Notes: a model not told the origin generated them from the letters alone. A stretch of 32,389 nt of DNA from Eubacteriales bacterium (GCA_030625575.1 DAOUQP010000010.1:1-32389), one strand, 5' to 3'; positions 1 through 10,737 are shown, numbered from the stretch's first letter. Numbers and translations are program-made.

Positions 1-323
1 AAAAAACATAAAACTTCTTTAAAATTAATCATACGTAAACAGTATTTCGGTATTTCGACTTTTCAGCTTTTGTATTTTGCACTCGTTATCCGTTACTTAT
101 TATCCATTGTTTAATTATTTTATTTAAAAACTTAGTTTTCATATGCTTTTTACTTAATATTTTTGCTATGGAGAATTTTGCAAGCGCTTTCTGTGACGAA
201 ATGCAATGCAAAAGTGTAACACCCTAAATTGAATTTAATTGTTAGATTGTTTCATTAATGATTGCTTTAATCGCCAGCCGTCACAACTAAAAACAATCAG
301 ATGGCTGTGATGGACAAGTCTGT
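1..323. other. Intergenic stretch with no gene seen
   Basis: This is AT-rich DNA downstream of the chlD-like gene. I found no convincing ORF, RNA gene or U-tract terminator. There is a weak dyad with a 20-nt loop (CCGTCACA at 278-285 and TGTGATGG at 306-313), which has no T-run and is not called a terminator. Confidence 0.5.
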
Positions 324-2252
324 CTATGAGGGCAGCCGTGAACTGACCACTTGTTTAATTGCATCAACTAATTCTCCTTCTCTCAAATCTTCAATTCTCA
401 AATATAATGCACCTAATTGATCAGCCATTTTTTTTGCTAAACCCAATTTTAAAAATCCAGTCTCTGTATCAAGAACAACAAAGTCGACATTTTCTTTTGA
501 TGCAGCTTTAGATATTTCTTCAATTTCAGTAATTATTTTTTTACCAAACATTGATACATTCCCTCTACCATCAGAAATAATAACAACAATTGGAACAATA
601 TTATTATCTTTTGCCTTTTTGCTTTTTATAAAATCTACTGTAGTTTTGACTCCAAGAGCCAGAGGTGTTTTCCCGCCTGTCTGTATTTTTTGCAATCTGT
701 TAACAGCAAGATCTATACTTCGTGTTGGGTTAAGAATTACTTCTGCTTCATTTCCTCTGAAAGTAATCAATCCTACTGTATCTCTTTTTTGATAAGCATC
801 TTGCAGTAAAGAAAACACTGCCCCTTTTGCCTCTCTCATTCTTTTATCAATTCCCATTGAGCCACTTGCATCAACAAGAAACATAATCAGATTTCCGATA
901 CGTTTCTCTCTAATTTTTTCGCGAATATCTTCACATTTAATCGATATCAATAAATCAGATTTTTTACGACTTTTTTGATGTGGTGCTGCATTCCGCAAAG
1001 TTGCATCAAAAGCAATGTCAGTTATTTTACCTTTAGGTAATTTGTACTTTATATATCTTCCCATCTTACTATTACTTAAAGTTTTAGTTCTTCTTCCAGA
1101 TCCTTGAACTTTCAATCTTTTGCTAACTAAATCACTGAGAATGTCTCTTGCTACAAAGTTTTCATCGATATCAAAATATTCTTCTTCGAACTCCAACGGA
1201 GCATCTAACTCTTGATTTTCTAATTCATCCTCTAAGTCATTTTTATCTTCTAAATCACTTTCCTCTTTTGTTTCCGTCTCAGCTGTGTCTGAATCTGTAT
1301 TTTCAGGTTCAGAAGTATCTGCCTTGGTATTTTCTTGAGCTTCATTTTGTGATTGATCTTCATTATGATTATCATCTTGTTGTTCCATCATTGATGGTGG
1401 CGTTCTATATCGGTGAATTAACGCCAAATCAAGTATGTCTTGAATATCTTTCATCGAAACAATTTTTCTACCATCAAAAGCAGCGTTCGCCTTAGCTCCC
1501 AATGTTAATGAAATGTCCCCTCGATGACCGGAAACAAATGCCTCGGAACATAATTTTGCTATCACAGTTAGTAAACTATCAGGAATACTAACTGATTTTA
1601 GAAGATCTTTAGCCGTGGTTATTTTGTGAAATAGTTTTTCTTCATTTTCTTGAAATTTTGATATGAATTCATTGGGATTAGATTCGAATTCCAATCTGCG
1701 ATTAATTATCTCAATTCTTTCAGCAAGAATGTTGGAACCTTCAATCTCAACATAAAACCCAAATCTATCTAGTAATTGTGGTTTCAGATAACCTTCCTCA
1801 GGATTCATTGATCCTAGAAGTATAAAATTACTATCATGGCTATATGATAATCCTTCACGCTCAACTCGATTAACATGCATTGATGACACCTCTAATATCA
1901 AATTTGTAATAGCATCTGATAATAGATTGACCTCATCAATATATAAAATCCCATCATTTGCTTGATACAATAATCCTGCTTCAAACTCAATTTTACCTTC
2001 CATCAAAGCTATTTCTATATTTAATGATCCAAGAACTCTATCTTCTGTTGCATTTAGCGGTACCGTATGAACTTTAAGTCCTTTCATTAAATGCGTAATT
2101 GACCTTACGATAGTAGATTTAGCAGTTCCTTTTTGTCCTGATAACAATACTCCACCAATTTCAGGGCAAATAAGATTCAGAAGTATAGCTTTTTTTAGCT
2201 TTTCTTGTCCGACAATTGCGGTAAATGGATATAATGAATCATGCATTTTCAT
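324..2252 (-). CDS. Chelatase AAA+/VWA subunit (ChlD/BchD/CobT-like)
   Basis: This 642-residue protein is the D-type subunit of an ATP-dependent metal chelatase. The N-terminal third is an AAA+ module with Walker A GQKGTAKS (about residues 39-46) and a Walker B-like LYIDEVN. A very acidic Asp/Glu/Asn/Gln-rich linker (about 290-360) follows, and then a C-terminal von Willebrand A domain with the MIDAS motif DASGS (near residue 461). Family knowledge: D subunits form a ring with the I subunit and drive metal insertion by the large H/CobN subunit. Its start overlaps the end of the I-type gene by 14 bp, indicating translational coupling. With CobN upstream and B12-riboswitch control of the operon, cobalt insertion into a corrinoid precursor is the likely role; magnesium chelation is unlikely because no chlorophyll genes are seen. 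An intact Walker A in the D subunit is unlike plant/cyanobacterial ChlD. An internal ATG at codon 3 is a possible alternative start. Confidence 0.85.
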   Translation of the reverse strand: MKMHDSLYPFTAIVGQEKLKKAILLNLICPEIGGVLLSGQKGTAKSTIVRSITHLMKGLKVHTVPLNATEDRVLGSLNIEIALMEGKIEFEAGLLYQANDGILYIDEVNLLSDAITNLILEVSSMHVNRVEREGLSYSHDSNFILLGSMNPEEGYLKPQLLDRFGFYVEIEGSNILAERIEIINRRLEFESNPNEFISKFQENEEKLFHKITTAKDLLKSVSIPDSLLTVIAKLCSEAFVSGHRGDISLTLGAKANAAFDGRKIVSMKDIQDILDLALIHRYRTPPSMMEQQDDNHNEDQSQNEAQENTKADTSEPENTDSDTAETETKEESDLEDKNDLEDELENQELDAPLEFEEEYFDIDENFVARDILSDLVSKRLKVQGSGRRTKTLSNSKMGRYIKYKLPKGKITDIAFDATLRNAAPHQKSRKKSDLLISIKCEDIREKIREKRIGNLIMFLVDASGSMGIDKRMREAKGAVFSLLQDAYQKRDTVGLITFRGNEAEVILNPTRSIDLAVNRLQKIQTGGKTPLALGVKTTVDFIKSKKAKDNNIVPIVVIISDGRGNVSMFGKKIITEIEEISKAASKENVDFVVLDTETGFLKLGLAKKMADQLGALYLRIEDLREGELVDAIKQVVSSRLPS

Positions 2253-3282
2253 GTTCCTTATTATCCCACTTCATTAAAGCATCTACACTCAATCCGCTCT
2301 CATCAAATGGACTTCTCCTCATTCTATGAGGTAAAACCATTTCTGCCGCTTCAAAAATATCTTGTCTTTCAACATTTCTTCTTAAATGATAAGCTGCAAT
2401 TGTTTTAGCAGTCTTAATCATTGTGATGTCAGCTCTATGGCCATCTACACCTAATTCAATAGATATTTCTGCAGTTAATGACAATAATTCTGGTGCTACA
2501 TTTACAATTTTCAGCATCTCTTTTGCTTTTGATATTTGCACTGAAATTTCTTCGTCGGAACTTATATAATTCTCACAAAATCCTTTGTGTTCTTCTTCAA
2601 ATGCTAGTCTTCTTTTAATTACTTCAACTCTTTTATCAATTTCCTTTTCACCAACAACTTCGACAGTTAATCCGAATCTATCAAGCAATTGTGGTCTTAG
2701 ATCTCCTTCTTCAGGATTCATTGTTCCTATTAGAACAAATTTTGCGGGATGGCTATATGACACACCTTCGCGTTCTACAATATTTTTACCCATTGCAGCT
2801 GAATCAAGAAGGATATCGACAATATGATCATCTAAGAGATTAATTTCATCGACATACAAAACATTTCCATTTGAAGATGCTAAGATTCCTGGTTCAAATT
2901 TCTTCTTACCTTCTTTCAAAGCATATTCAATATCTAAAGTACCGACAACTCTATCTTCTGTAGCGCCTATTGGTAAATCTACAACTCTTATTTTTTGTCT
3001 TTCCGTTTCTAGTACATTTCCATTATCAAGTGATTGTTTACATTCATTACAAAATTGTGTTTCCGTTTCAGGTGAACAACCAAACTTGCAATTCTTAACT
3101 ATTTCTCTTTCAGGCAATAGATATACTAACGCTCTTACAGCCGTTGATTTGGCAGTTCCTTTTTCACCCTTAATCAACACACCACCAATACTAGGATTAA
3201 TTATATTTAAAATTAGAGCTTTTTTCATTTGTTCCTGTCCAACAATAGCTGAAAATGGATATATTCTTTTTATTTCACTCAT
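2239..3282 (-). CDS. Chelatase AAA+ ATPase subunit (ChlI/BchI-like)
   Basis: This 347-residue AAA+ ATPase is of the magnesium/cobalt chelatase I family. Walker A is GEKGTAKS (39-46), the Walker B region reads [10 protein letters not shown], and the segment [21 protein letters not shown] is the family's sensor/arginine-finger region. Between Walker A and Walker B lie four cysteines (C65, C69, C78, C81) in a CxxxC...CxxC arrangement that could bind a metal or form a structural knuckle. The first ~40 residues of this protein and of the D-type protein are clearly homologous (YPFxAIVGQE), as expected for this pair. A GGGG-type ribosome binding site precedes the ATG, and the 3' end overlaps the D gene. 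It probably works with the CobN-like subunit in cobalt insertion. Confidence 0.88.
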   Translation of the reverse strand: MSEIKRIYPFSAIVGQEQMKKALILNIINPSIGGVLIKGEKGTAKSTAVRALVYLLPEREIVKNCKFGCSPETETQFCNECKQSLDNGNVLETERQKIRVVDLPIGATEDRVVGTLDIEYALKEGKKKFEPGILASSNGNVLYVDEINLLDDHIVDILLDSAAMGKNIVEREGVSYSHPAKFVLIGTMNPEEGDLRPQLLDRFGLTVEVVGEKEIDKRVEVIKRRLAFEEEHKGFCENYISSDEEISVQISKAKEMLKIVNVAPELLSLTAEISIELGVDGHRADITMIKTAKTIAAYHLRRNVERQDIFEAAEMVLPHRMRRSPFDESGLSVDALMKWDNKEHENA

Positions 3283-3376
3283 GACTGTCCCCTTTAACGT
3301 ATTTGATATAATGTATTTTTACGTACATTCACTGTGATCAACACTTCTACTTTCTAGGCGATTCTTCCTCTGCTAC

Positions 3377-4152
3377 CTATTCTCCAGAAAGTGTTTCATT
3401 TATTCTGTTTATTAAAGCATCATGGATTCCTTTATTTTCGCCCAATCCTTCTAGAATGCAAGTTACTTCAATGCCTCTTTCTTCAAGTAATGTTTTATAT
3501 GAATCCTCATCACCTGCCATATCATTCATTGCATGATCTCCAGCTACTATCATTAATGGCATTATCGTAACTTTTTTATATTTCTTAACAATAAGATTAA
3601 CTATGTGATTAATTTTAGGATATCCTTCTACATTCGCAATATGAATATCACTTCTTTTATCACTCAACTTATTTTGAAGCATACTATAACACGCATTTGC
3701 AAAATGTTGCGTTCCGTGTCCCATTAGTATAATTCCTTCATTATTTATCTCTTTTGGGAGTCTCTCTAGTAAAACATCAACTATGTTATCATAATGATGT
3801 TCTTTGTTAAGAAGAGGTGATCCTATAGTGATTTTAATATCAGTTTTATGTTTAACAATCGCTATAGCATTTTGGATTTTTTCATATTCAAATCCAGGAA
3901 TAACATGTAATGGTTGAATATGTAGCTCAACGATTCCTTCTGCTATCATCTTTTCTATCGCCTCAATAGGAGTATCTATATATTATCTCGTTCTTTAAGT
4001 TTCTTAATTATAAATTTTGAAGTAAATGCACGTTTTACATTATATTGTGAGTACTCTTTGCTAATTCTATTTTCAATACTATCGATACATTTTTCTCTGG
4101 TTTCCTTGAAACTTGTTCCAAAATTTACTACTAATAATCCTTTTGTCACCAT
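3377..4152 (-). pseudogene. cbiK: Sirohydrochlorin cobaltochelatase CbiK, frameshifted
   Basis: The two halves of a CbiK-type anaerobic cobaltochelatase lie in different frames. From the ATG at 4152 the frame reads MVTKGLLVVNFGTSFKETRE and continues to ...KLKERDNI, then hits TAG at 3976-3978. The next frame continues at once with IDTPIEAIEKMIAEG and runs to 3377. It contains the family's two active-site histidine segments, MGHGTQ and VAGDHAMND. Joined, the product would be about 250 residues, the normal CbiK length. The break lies in a short TA repeat (AATATATAGAT), which suggests a slippage indel, a sequencing error or, less likely, recoding; no canonical slippery heptamer is seen. CbiK inserts Co2+ into sirohydrochlorin without ATP. 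The gene starts 16 bp after the cobN stop. The 190-residue downstream piece alone would lack the N-terminal core strand. Confidence 0.85.
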
Positions 4153-4168
4153 ATCTCTCTTTAAACCT

Positions 4169-7100
4169 CTAAGTATTTTCTAATTCCCCTTCAATTTCTA
4201 AAAACCGCTCTTTTAATTTTGTTATCTCTTCATCAGAAGCATCCCAATATCCACGTTGATTATATTCAAGCATACTCTCAATTATATTGTTATATGCCCA
4301 TTTATTATTCTCTATCATTCGTTTTCGCAAAACATCATCATCGACGTACAAATTCATAAGTTCGTCAAATATCCATTGTTTTACGCTATTTGTGGTTGCA
4401 GCTAGACCTAATATATTTTCAAATCTCTGATGAATTTTTTGGACTCCATGGTATTTATGTTCAAGCATTCCATCAATCCATTTTGGATTAAGTAATCTTG
4501 TACGCACTCCTCTTTCAATCGATTTATTTACCCCTTCAGTTTCAATCTTCTCACCAGTTGTATCAGTAATATAAACTTTCGCTTTCTTTCCTTTAATCAT
4601 TTCTACTGACTTCGATAGTCCACCAAAATATTCGTAGTAGTGATCAAGATCAGTAACTTCATATTCATGATTACTTCTAATCTGAGAAACTATATCAACA
4701 CATTTCAAGTTTTGATTTAAAAGATATTCTGATTCATAGCCTCTATAGTTTTTACTATATACATGTTTCAAATTATCAATAAACATCTGACCGATATCCT
4801 CTTCATCAGTCCAATTTTTAGTTTCAATCAACTTTGAAATTCCAGTTCCATACTCCCCTTCAGCGGGGCCAAATAATCTAGAATAAGAAAGTTCTCTTGC
4901 TTGATCATGATTATAGCCTTTATCCAAAAGATCTATATATATCTTGTTTGAATTGGCTTTGAAAAAATTATCTTCATCACACTCGTCCAGTTCATAAATT
5001 CTTTTAAATATCCTATTAAAATCATCGACAATATTTGGGAACATATCTCTAAAAAAACCACACATATTAATAGTTATATCTATTCTAGATCTTCCTAATT
5101 TTTCAAGTGGAATAATCTCATATTCTGGTTCAAAATTCATTCCATTTCTTTTCACGTCAACACCTAAATAACTAAGTATTTGCCCTACTGTTTCCCCTTG
5201 TGTTCTAGATGTTTCTAATCCCCAAAGTATAATAGCTACGCTATTTGGATACTCTCCATGCTCTCGAACATAATTATTTATTGTATTGTCAGCAATTTCA
5301 GCTCCTCGACAAACAGCTGCTTCCGATGGAACTGCCAATGGATCAAACTGATATAAATTACTTCCAGAAGGGAAAACTTCCGGACTTCTAATACTATCAC
5401 CCGCAAGTTTCATATCAATATATTCACCAGATAATCCAGATATTAATCCTTTGAATTCATTATTGATTTTGCTAGTTTGGTAACAGCTAATTCCAAAATC
5501 GATTGTTGCTCGAAACTGGTTTTTTATTTCATCATTTATATATGAATAAAATTCAATATTGCTATTATAAAAATAACTATCAATATATTCGCCAGCTTCA
5601 ACATCTAAAGATGTAAGAAGTTCTGTTTTATCACTTTTTAATATCACATCATAATCAATTCCTGAGTTTTCAGCAAGAAGTCTCCTAATAGATTTTATTT
5701 TCCCTCTATCATATCTTAAAATGAATTTCATATAATCAATTGCTTCCTCTTCTCTATAACTTTCGCCAAATTTGTGAAGCCCATATGGAATTAAAGATCG
5801 TTTCATTCTATATAATTCTTTTTCAATTTCTTCAAAATCATTAGAATTCAAGTTAAGCTCTTCGGCTTTTTCCTTAATTACATTTTCAATTGTTATAAGT
5901 CTATTTGTATCTTTCCATTTTGCTTCCTCATATTCGTTTAGAACTACTTCCAAATTGAGATATCCCCCATAAAGCTCACCAACTTTGTATGTTGGCGGCT
6001 GATAACTGACCAAAGTCCCATGACTTCGTCTTTTAGCAATCATAGCTTCTGATGGATTCCCGCAATAATACAGATACAAATGAGGCATATCATCAATAAG
6101 TTTATCGGGGAAACAATCTCCAGACATCCCGCTTTCCTTTCCACCTAAGAATTCAATCGTTCCGTGTGTACCAATATGTATAATGACGTCTGCTTTGAAT
6201 TCCTCTTTTAACCATTTATAAAATGCAATGTATTGATGGGTTGGCAACAATTCTTTATCATGATACGCTTTTTCAACATTTTCATGAATTCCCCTCGTTG
6301 GCTGTAAACCAACAAACAAATTTCCATTAATTATGCCTGGAATTAGAAATGAATTTTTATCACTCATTACATCCCCTGGCGATTCACCCCACTGCTCGAC
6401 AATGGTTTTTTTATAAATCTCGGTTTCTAAAGATTCATCATATGCTTGTTTATCATATTTGATCATCGAATCATTATCATCTATCCATTCCCCCGAATTA
6501 ATGATTTTTTGCGTAAATGAATCCATCAAATCTTGAGCACTCATTTGAGCCAAATCATATTTTTCAAATTCAAGTATTTTTGTTATATTACTAATAGATT
6601 CAAAGGTATCAAGAAAGGCCCCTCCAAAAAGATTTGCTTCTCCAGGAGGATAATTGTATCCGATTATTGCTACTTTTTTTTCGCTGTTCGGTTTTTTTCT
6701 TAATATCAACCACTTTTCGATTCGATATATTAACCGTTCTACGCGTTCATCAATAAGTTCGATATCATTTAATTCAATACAATGTTTTTTATTGAATACA
6801 CCATCATTCAATGCACCAACAATAATATTATCAATACAACCATCAAGTTCTGGCATCATTAACGTAACTAAAAACTCTGAAGTATTCAATCCTTCTTTTG
6901 AATTTTTCCAATCTTTTATTTTTCTTCTTGTCATAAAAAACGGATGCAAAATTGGAACTTTAAGCTCTTTCAACACATTTACTGCTCCGTCAGCATCTCC
7001 ACCCATAGGACCGGCGCCTAATCTAAAAGGCATAAAATTCACAATCATATCTACTTGCTTATTCTCAATTGTATTAAACAAGAAATCTCGTAACTCCTCT

Positions 7101-7858
7101 TGTTTCCTCACCGTTGATTTTGTAAAAGCTATCGGTATAATATTCATGCGTTTTTCAAGTTTTTTGACTATCTTCCCTACAGCCGCAGCTGTATAATTCG
7201 GATAATTCCCTCCTGAATACAAAACAGCAACAGTACTTCGCTCTCTCTCATATAAATGATCTTCCGTATAATCATTATAAGTATTATAATACTTCATTAT
7301 TTCAGGATCACATATTCCTATTTCCCTTTCAACGGTAGGCTCTTGTGGTTTAGGTACAGTTTTTTCACCACCATATTCTGACAATATCAAAAACAACATA
7401 TTTAAAATATCTCTGTAATGTGAACTCCTAAGATATTTGCAAATAAGAAAATAATTTTCCGAATCTTTTGATGTATTTAAGTTCATCATCAAATTATCTT
7501 TTTCAGCCATACCGGATTTGCCCATCATGCTCGAAGACATTTTAAAGTCACCCAATTTTGCTAATTTTTTTAACGCTCCTTTTCCACCAAGTGAAACAAT
7601 ATCGGTAGAGCTAGTTTCACAACTTTCCAAAATTACTTTTACCAGTTCTTGTGGAGTTCCCATTAAATCAAGAATTACAAGATCGGCATTTTTTATAGCT
7701 AATTGTAATTGATAATTTTTTGTGTTTTGGATATTGCTAGCGACATAAAAAATCTCTAATTCAAAATTATCTGTATAGCTTTCTTTTATTTCATCGCTGG
7801 CTCTAACTAAATTGCTGAGTATCGTTCCCGAAACAGAAGCAATAACAATCTTTATCAT
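4169..7858 (-). CDS. cobN: Cobaltochelatase large subunit, CobN/BchH family
   Basis: This 1229-residue protein has the usual length for the CobN/ChlH porphyrin- or corrin-binding catalytic subunit. The hallmark HIGTHGTIEFLGGKE segment lies near residue 560 and is followed by YLYYCGNPSEA and RSHGTLVSYQPP. The N-terminal region (MIKIVIASVSGTILSNLVRA) is a typical flavodoxin-like start of the family. The start is supported by TTAGGAGGAGAAATAA before the ATG. It is followed by cbiK and the I/D ATPase genes, which together make a complete three-subunit chelatase. The B12 riboswitch at the head of the operon favours cobalt over magnesium. The exact tetrapyrrole substrate (hydrogenobyrinate diamide or another) cannot be read from the sequence. 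Confidence 0.88.
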   Translation of the reverse strand: MIKIVIASVSGTILSNLVRASDEIKESYTDNFELEIFYVASNIQNTKNYQLQLAIKNADLVILDLMGTPQELVKVILESCETSSTDIVSLGGKGALKKLAKLGDFKMSSSMMGKSGMAEKDNLMMNLNTSKDSENYFLICKYLRSSHYRDILNMLFLILSEYGGEKTVPKPQEPTVEREIGICDPEIMKYYNTYNDYTEDHLYERERSTVAVLYSGGNYPNYTAAAVGKIVKKLEKRMNIIPIAFTKSTVRKQEELRDFLFNTIENKQVDMIVNFMPFRLGAGPMGGDADGAVNVLKELKVPILHPFFMTRRKIKDWKNSKEGLNTSEFLVTLMMPELDGCIDNIIVGALNDGVFNKKHCIELNDIELIDERVERLIYRIEKWLILRKKPNSEKKVAIIGYNYPPGEANLFGGAFLDTFESISNITKILEFEKYDLAQMSAQDLMDSFTQKIINSGEWIDDNDSMIKYDKQAYDESLETEIYKKTIVEQWGESPGDVMSDKNSFLIPGIINGNLFVGLQPTRGIHENVEKAYHDKELLPTHQYIAFYKWLKEEFKADVIIHIGTHGTIEFLGGKESGMSGDCFPDKLIDDMPHLYLYYCGNPSEAMIAKRRSHGTLVSYQPPTYKVGELYGGYLNLEVVLNEYEEAKWKDTNRLITIENVIKEKAEELNLNSNDFEEIEKELYRMKRSLIPYGLHKFGESYREEEAIDYMKFILRYDRGKIKSIRRLLAENSGIDYDVILKSDKTELLTSLDVEAGEYIDSYFYNSNIEFYSYINDEIKNQFRATIDFGISCYQTSKINNEFKGLISGLSGEYIDMKLAGDSIRSPEVFPSGSNLYQFDPLAVPSEAAVCRGAEIADNTINNYVREHGEYPNSVAIILWGLETSRTQGETVGQILSYLGVDVKRNGMNFEPEYEIIPLEKLGRSRIDITINMCGFFRDMFPNIVDDFNRIFKRIYELDECDEDNFFKANSNKIYIDLLDKGYNHDQARELSYSRLFGPAEGEYGTGISKLIETKNWTDEEDIGQMFIDNLKHVYSKNYRGYESEYLLNQNLKCVDIVSQIRSNHEYEVTDLDHYYEYFGGLSKSVEMIKGKKAKVYITDTTGEKIETEGVNKSIERGVRTRLLNPKWIDGMLEHKYHGVQKIHQRFENILGLAATTNSVKQWIFDELMNLYVDDDVLRKRMIENNKWAYNNIIESMLEYNQRGYWDASDEEITKLKERFLEIEGELENT

Positions 7859-7912
7859 TTATTTCTCCTCCTAACCAATAAAACTTCGAGACATCAAGCC
7901 TCATAGTACGAT

Positions 7913-7934
7913 AGCCAGCCCAATTGGACTGGCT
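7913..7934 (-). repeat. Strong hairpin overlapping the importer ATPase stop codon
   Basis: On the minus strand AGCCAGTCC-AATT-GGGCTGGCT forms a 9-bp stem (one G-U pair) with a 4-nt loop. It overlaps the TAG stop of the ATPase gene and lies ~55 bp upstream of cobN. It lacks a U-tract, so it is more likely an mRNA processing or stabilising stem than a full terminator. A related 30-bp sequence (24/30 identical over 7915-7944) is in the operon leader at 10821-10850. Confidence 0.6.
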
Positions 7935-8724
7935 AATTAATAACATTTTTGGGATAATAAATAGCCCTTTCAAGTTCTGAATGATTAATTTCAGCAGCGT
8001 TTATTTTGAATACACTTTTTAGCACTTTATCATTAATAATATTCTCAGACAAACCTTCGATTACTACTTTCCCTTGATCAATAACAACTATTTTATCAGA
8101 ATATTGAATTGCTTGATTTATATCATGCAATACCATAACCACCGTTAATCCATCAGTTATATTTAGACTTTTAATCAATTCTAAAAGTTCTATTTGATGA
8201 CATAGATCCAAATACGTAGTAGGTTCATCCAAAAGCAGTACTTGAGGTTTTTGCGCTAAGGCCATCGCAATCCAAACTCGTTGTTTTTCACCACCGGACA
8301 AAGTTCCTAATTTCCTATTTTCAAATTCTTCAACACTGGTTCTTTTCATTGCCCAATTAACTATTTCTGAATCTTCTTTAGTTTCGCCACTAAACCAACC
8401 TGAATAAGCGAATCGCCCATAGCTTACCAGTTCTTTTACACTAATATCTTTTGGACAATCATATTGCTGAGATAATACTGCAACATTTTTTGCAAATATC
8501 ATTCCCTTAATTTTTTTTATATCTCTATTTTCAAAACAAATCATTCCACTCGATATTTTAACAGTCCTCGATATCGCTTTTATAATAGTACTTTTCCCTG
8601 ATCCGTTCGGGCCAACGATTGACAATATTTTACCCTTTGCTATTTCCAAATTCAAATTGTCTATTACCTTCTTTTTTTCATAATCAACATACAAATTTTG
8701 AATTGAAATAATCGTTTTATCCAT
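7933..8724 (-). CDS. btuD: Corrinoid/siderophore-type ABC importer ATPase (BtuD/FecE family)
   Basis: This 263-residue cytoplasmic ATPase has Walker A GPNGSGKS, a Q-loop region (VLSQQYDC), the ABC signature LSGGEKQRV, Walker B VLLLDEPT and the switch histidine in VLHDINQA. It belongs to the FecE/BtuD/FhuC family that energises uptake of B12, haem or ferric siderophores. Its ATG is 2 bp beyond the permease stop, so the pair is co-translated. Riboswitch control makes corrinoids the most likely substrate; this is inference from context, since the family motifs alone do not distinguish substrates. Confidence 0.85.
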   Translation of the reverse strand: MDKTIISIQNLYVDYEKKKVIDNLNLEIAKGKILSIVGPNGSGKSTIIKAISRTVKISSGMICFENRDIKKIKGMIFAKNVAVLSQQYDCPKDISVKELVSYGRFAYSGWFSGETKEDSEIVNWAMKRTSVEEFENRKLGTLSGGEKQRVWIAMALAQKPQVLLLDEPTTYLDLCHQIELLELIKSLNITDGLTVVMVLHDINQAIQYSDKIVVIDQGKVVIEGLSENIINDKVLKSVFKINAAEINHSELERAIYYPKNVIN

Positions 8725-8726
8725 AA

Positions 8727-9713
8727 TTATGCCCTCCTTAGAAGGTACAAAAAGAATGGTGCACCTAAAATTGCCATAACTATACCTACAGGTATTTCAA
8801 CCGGATTGAATATCATTCTCGCAAATGTATCACAAAGCATAACCACTGCTGAACCCAACACTGCAGATGCAGGAAGTAAATATTTGTGATTAGAGCCTAT
8901 TATCATTCTGGCCGTGTGAGGAACAATAAGTCCAACGAAGCCCAATAACCCAACAACTGAAACTGCACTTGCCGCAAGCAATGCAGCTATTGCAGTAAAT
9001 TTTAACCGCGTTGTTTCAACATTCATACCCAGGCCTTTTGCTACATCATCCCCTAAAACAAGAATATTTAATTTTTTTGACATTAACATTACTGCAATAA
9101 ATCCTGCAATTGTATAAGGTAAAATTGTATCTACTTGTGGCCAACTCCGTGTAGATAATCCTCCCGACATAAATGTTAACGCTCCGTGTACTTTATCACT
9201 ATTAAATATCATGAGTGCAGAAATTCCAGCTCCAAAAAGAGAAGATACTGCAACACCGGCTAAAATAACTCTCGTTGGCTGTATACCATTCTTCCATGCT
9301 AAAATATATATTAGTATTGCTGCAAACATCGATCCAACAAAAGCTGCAGGAGCTAACAACATTTGATGTTCAGGAAACAAAATCAAAACTAATATACCGG
9401 CAAATCCTCCACCAGCTGAAATGCCAATGATTCCTGGATCAGCCAGTGGATTTCTCATTACACCTTGCAAAATTGTTCCGGACAGAGCGAGATTGATTCC
9501 CACCAATCCCGCAACTATAGTTCTTGGTAGCCGAATGTTCCATATTACCAATCTATTATTATTCATTTCAGAATTGATCAAAGATTTCACAACATCAGAA
9601 ATACTCAAATCCATCGCACCATAAATATTACTCAGAAAAAATCCAATCATCATTAGTAATGCAAAGATCATGATTATCCCAATACGATAAGAATTACTCT
9701 GTATTTGATTCAT
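8727..9713 (-). CDS. btuC: Corrinoid/siderophore-type ABC importer permease (BtuC/FecD family)
   Basis: This polytopic membrane protein of about 328 residues belongs to the FecCD/BtuC family. Typical segments include RLPRTIVAGLVGINLALSG, MRNPLADPGIIGISAG and the C-terminal GxxVPHxAR-like stretch GLIVPHTARMIIG. I place the start at the ATG at 9713 (MNQIQSNSYRIG) because AAAGGTG lies ~8 nt upstream; the longer frame from 9737 adds eight residues without a better site. It overlaps the binding-protein gene by 20 bp. It forms the transmembrane channel with the adjacent ATPase. Confidence 0.85.
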   Translation of the reverse strand: MNQIQSNSYRIGIIMIFALLMMIGFFLSNIYGAMDLSISDVVKSLINSEMNNNRLVIWNIRLPRTIVAGLVGINLALSGTILQGVMRNPLADPGIIGISAGGGFAGILVLILFPEHQMLLAPAAFVGSMFAAILIYILAWKNGIQPTRVILAGVAVSSLFGAGISALMIFNSDKVHGALTFMSGGLSTRSWPQVDTILPYTIAGFIAVMLMSKKLNILVLGDDVAKGLGMNVETTRLKFTAIAALLAASAVSVVGLLGFVGLIVPHTARMIIGSNHKYLLPASAVLGSAVVMLCDTFARMIFNPVEIPVGIVMAILGAPFFLYLLRRA

Positions 9714-10737
9714 TACCAAACACCTTTGGATAAACATATTTCGCCATTATTTCTATCCCCTCACCATAATACTCACCTGGGTTATTCAAAAAATATTCTT
9801 GTGGTAGAAAATGTATATTACCTTCTTTAACGGCTCTTAATTCTCCCCATATTAGGTTATTTGAAATTTCACTTTTTAATTTTTCATCAGCAACTTCTTG
9901 CGATTTTACCATAGTTGTAAATAGTATTACATCTGGATCAAATTCAACAATTTTTTCCATACTAAAAGGCATAGTTTCGCCTCCCATTTTTACAGGTTGT
10001 TCTCCTTCAGAAATATTTTTAAGTTTCAATATTTTAGCAATATCACCCGCTATACTATTTTCCAATTTTATCGAAACTTCTTTTGAAGAAATATATAAAA
10101 TCGCAATTTTTTTAGGTGTTTCAGGTAATTTTGAAACAATTTCATCTCTTTTGCTAATCAATTTTTTAATTATTTTTTCTGCTTTTTCTTCTTCACCAGT
10201 TATCTTGGCAAACATATCAAATTTTTCAACAACATCATCAAATGTTTTAATTTCTAGTACAATTACTGGAATATTACTTTGTTCTAATATTGGTACAAGT
10301 TTATTGTGCAATCCTACTTGAGCAATAACAAGATCCGGATGAAGTGAAACCAATTTTTCAATATTTATATTATAAACGGCACCAACCGTTTCAAGAGCTT
10401 CCGTTCCCACCGGATCAAGACTCCCTTTCCCATCTGGTTTCGCAATGGACTCCCCACCAATTGAGTACAATATCCCTAGATTCGTTCCTGAAATCGCAGC
10501 AATTCTTTCAGGTATTTTTTCCAAAACAACAGTATTTCCTAAATCATCTGTTAATGTGATTGCTTCAAACTCTACCACTTCTGTTTGTAATGATTTAGCT
10601 TCTTCAGTCTTTGTTTCAACATTTGATGTAAGCGTTTCATCCATTACTTCTTCCTTTTTTGTACAACCAAACATACACATACACATACACAATAGCGCTA
10701 CTACAATTACTGCTAAATACTTCTTTTTCATTTTCAA
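9694..10737 (-). CDS. btuF: Corrinoid/siderophore-type ABC substrate-binding lipoprotein (BtuF-like)
   Basis: This 347-residue precursor has a lysine-rich start, a hydrophobic core rich in Cys and Met, and a lipobox ending MFGC, so it should be lipid-anchored outside the membrane. A Glu/Lys/Thr-rich linker follows. The mature domain is of the TroA/BtuF type: LGNTVVLEKIPERIAAIS, then HPDLVIAQ, and a C-terminal FLPQEYF...GEG region. TATAGGAGGATTTGAAA precedes the ATG. It is the first gene after the cobalamin riboswitch, which favours cobalamin or cobinamide as ligand, although iron chelates cannot be excluded from the fold alone. Confidence 0.85.
   Translation of the reverse strand: MKMKKKYLAVIVVALLCMCMCMFGCTKKEEVMDETLTSNVETKTEEAKSLQTEVVEFEAITLTDDLGNTVVLEKIPERIAAISGTNLGILYSIGGESIAKPDGKGSLDPVGTEALETVGAVYNINIEKLVSLHPDLVIAQVGLHNKLVPILEQSNIPVIVLEIKTFDDVVEKFDMFAKITGEEEKAEKIIKKLISKRDEIVSKLPETPKKIAILYISSKEVSIKLENSIAGDIAKILKLKNISEGEQPVKMGGETMPFSMEKIVEFDPDVILFTTMVKSQEVADEKLKSEISNNLIWGELRAVKEGNIHFLPQEYFLNNPGEYYGEGIEIMAKYVYPKVFGNESNTE

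Noticed and set aside
278-313. Stem at the end of the chelatase operon as a terminator
   Set aside because: The loop is 20 nt, the stem has a G-U pair and no U-tract follows.
1148-1495. A 115-codon plus-strand frame opposite the chlD-like gene
   Set aside because: Shadow of the acidic linker on the other strand (Glu/Asp codons read as Phe/Leu/Ser).
324-3282. I and D subunits as a magnesium chelatase for chlorophyll synthesis
   Set aside because: The operon is B12-riboswitch controlled and contains cbiK and a corrinoid-type importer; no chlorophyll genes are present.
6654-7196. A 180-codon plus-strand frame opposite cobN
   Set aside because: Fully inside the well-recognised cobN frame, with no start signals.
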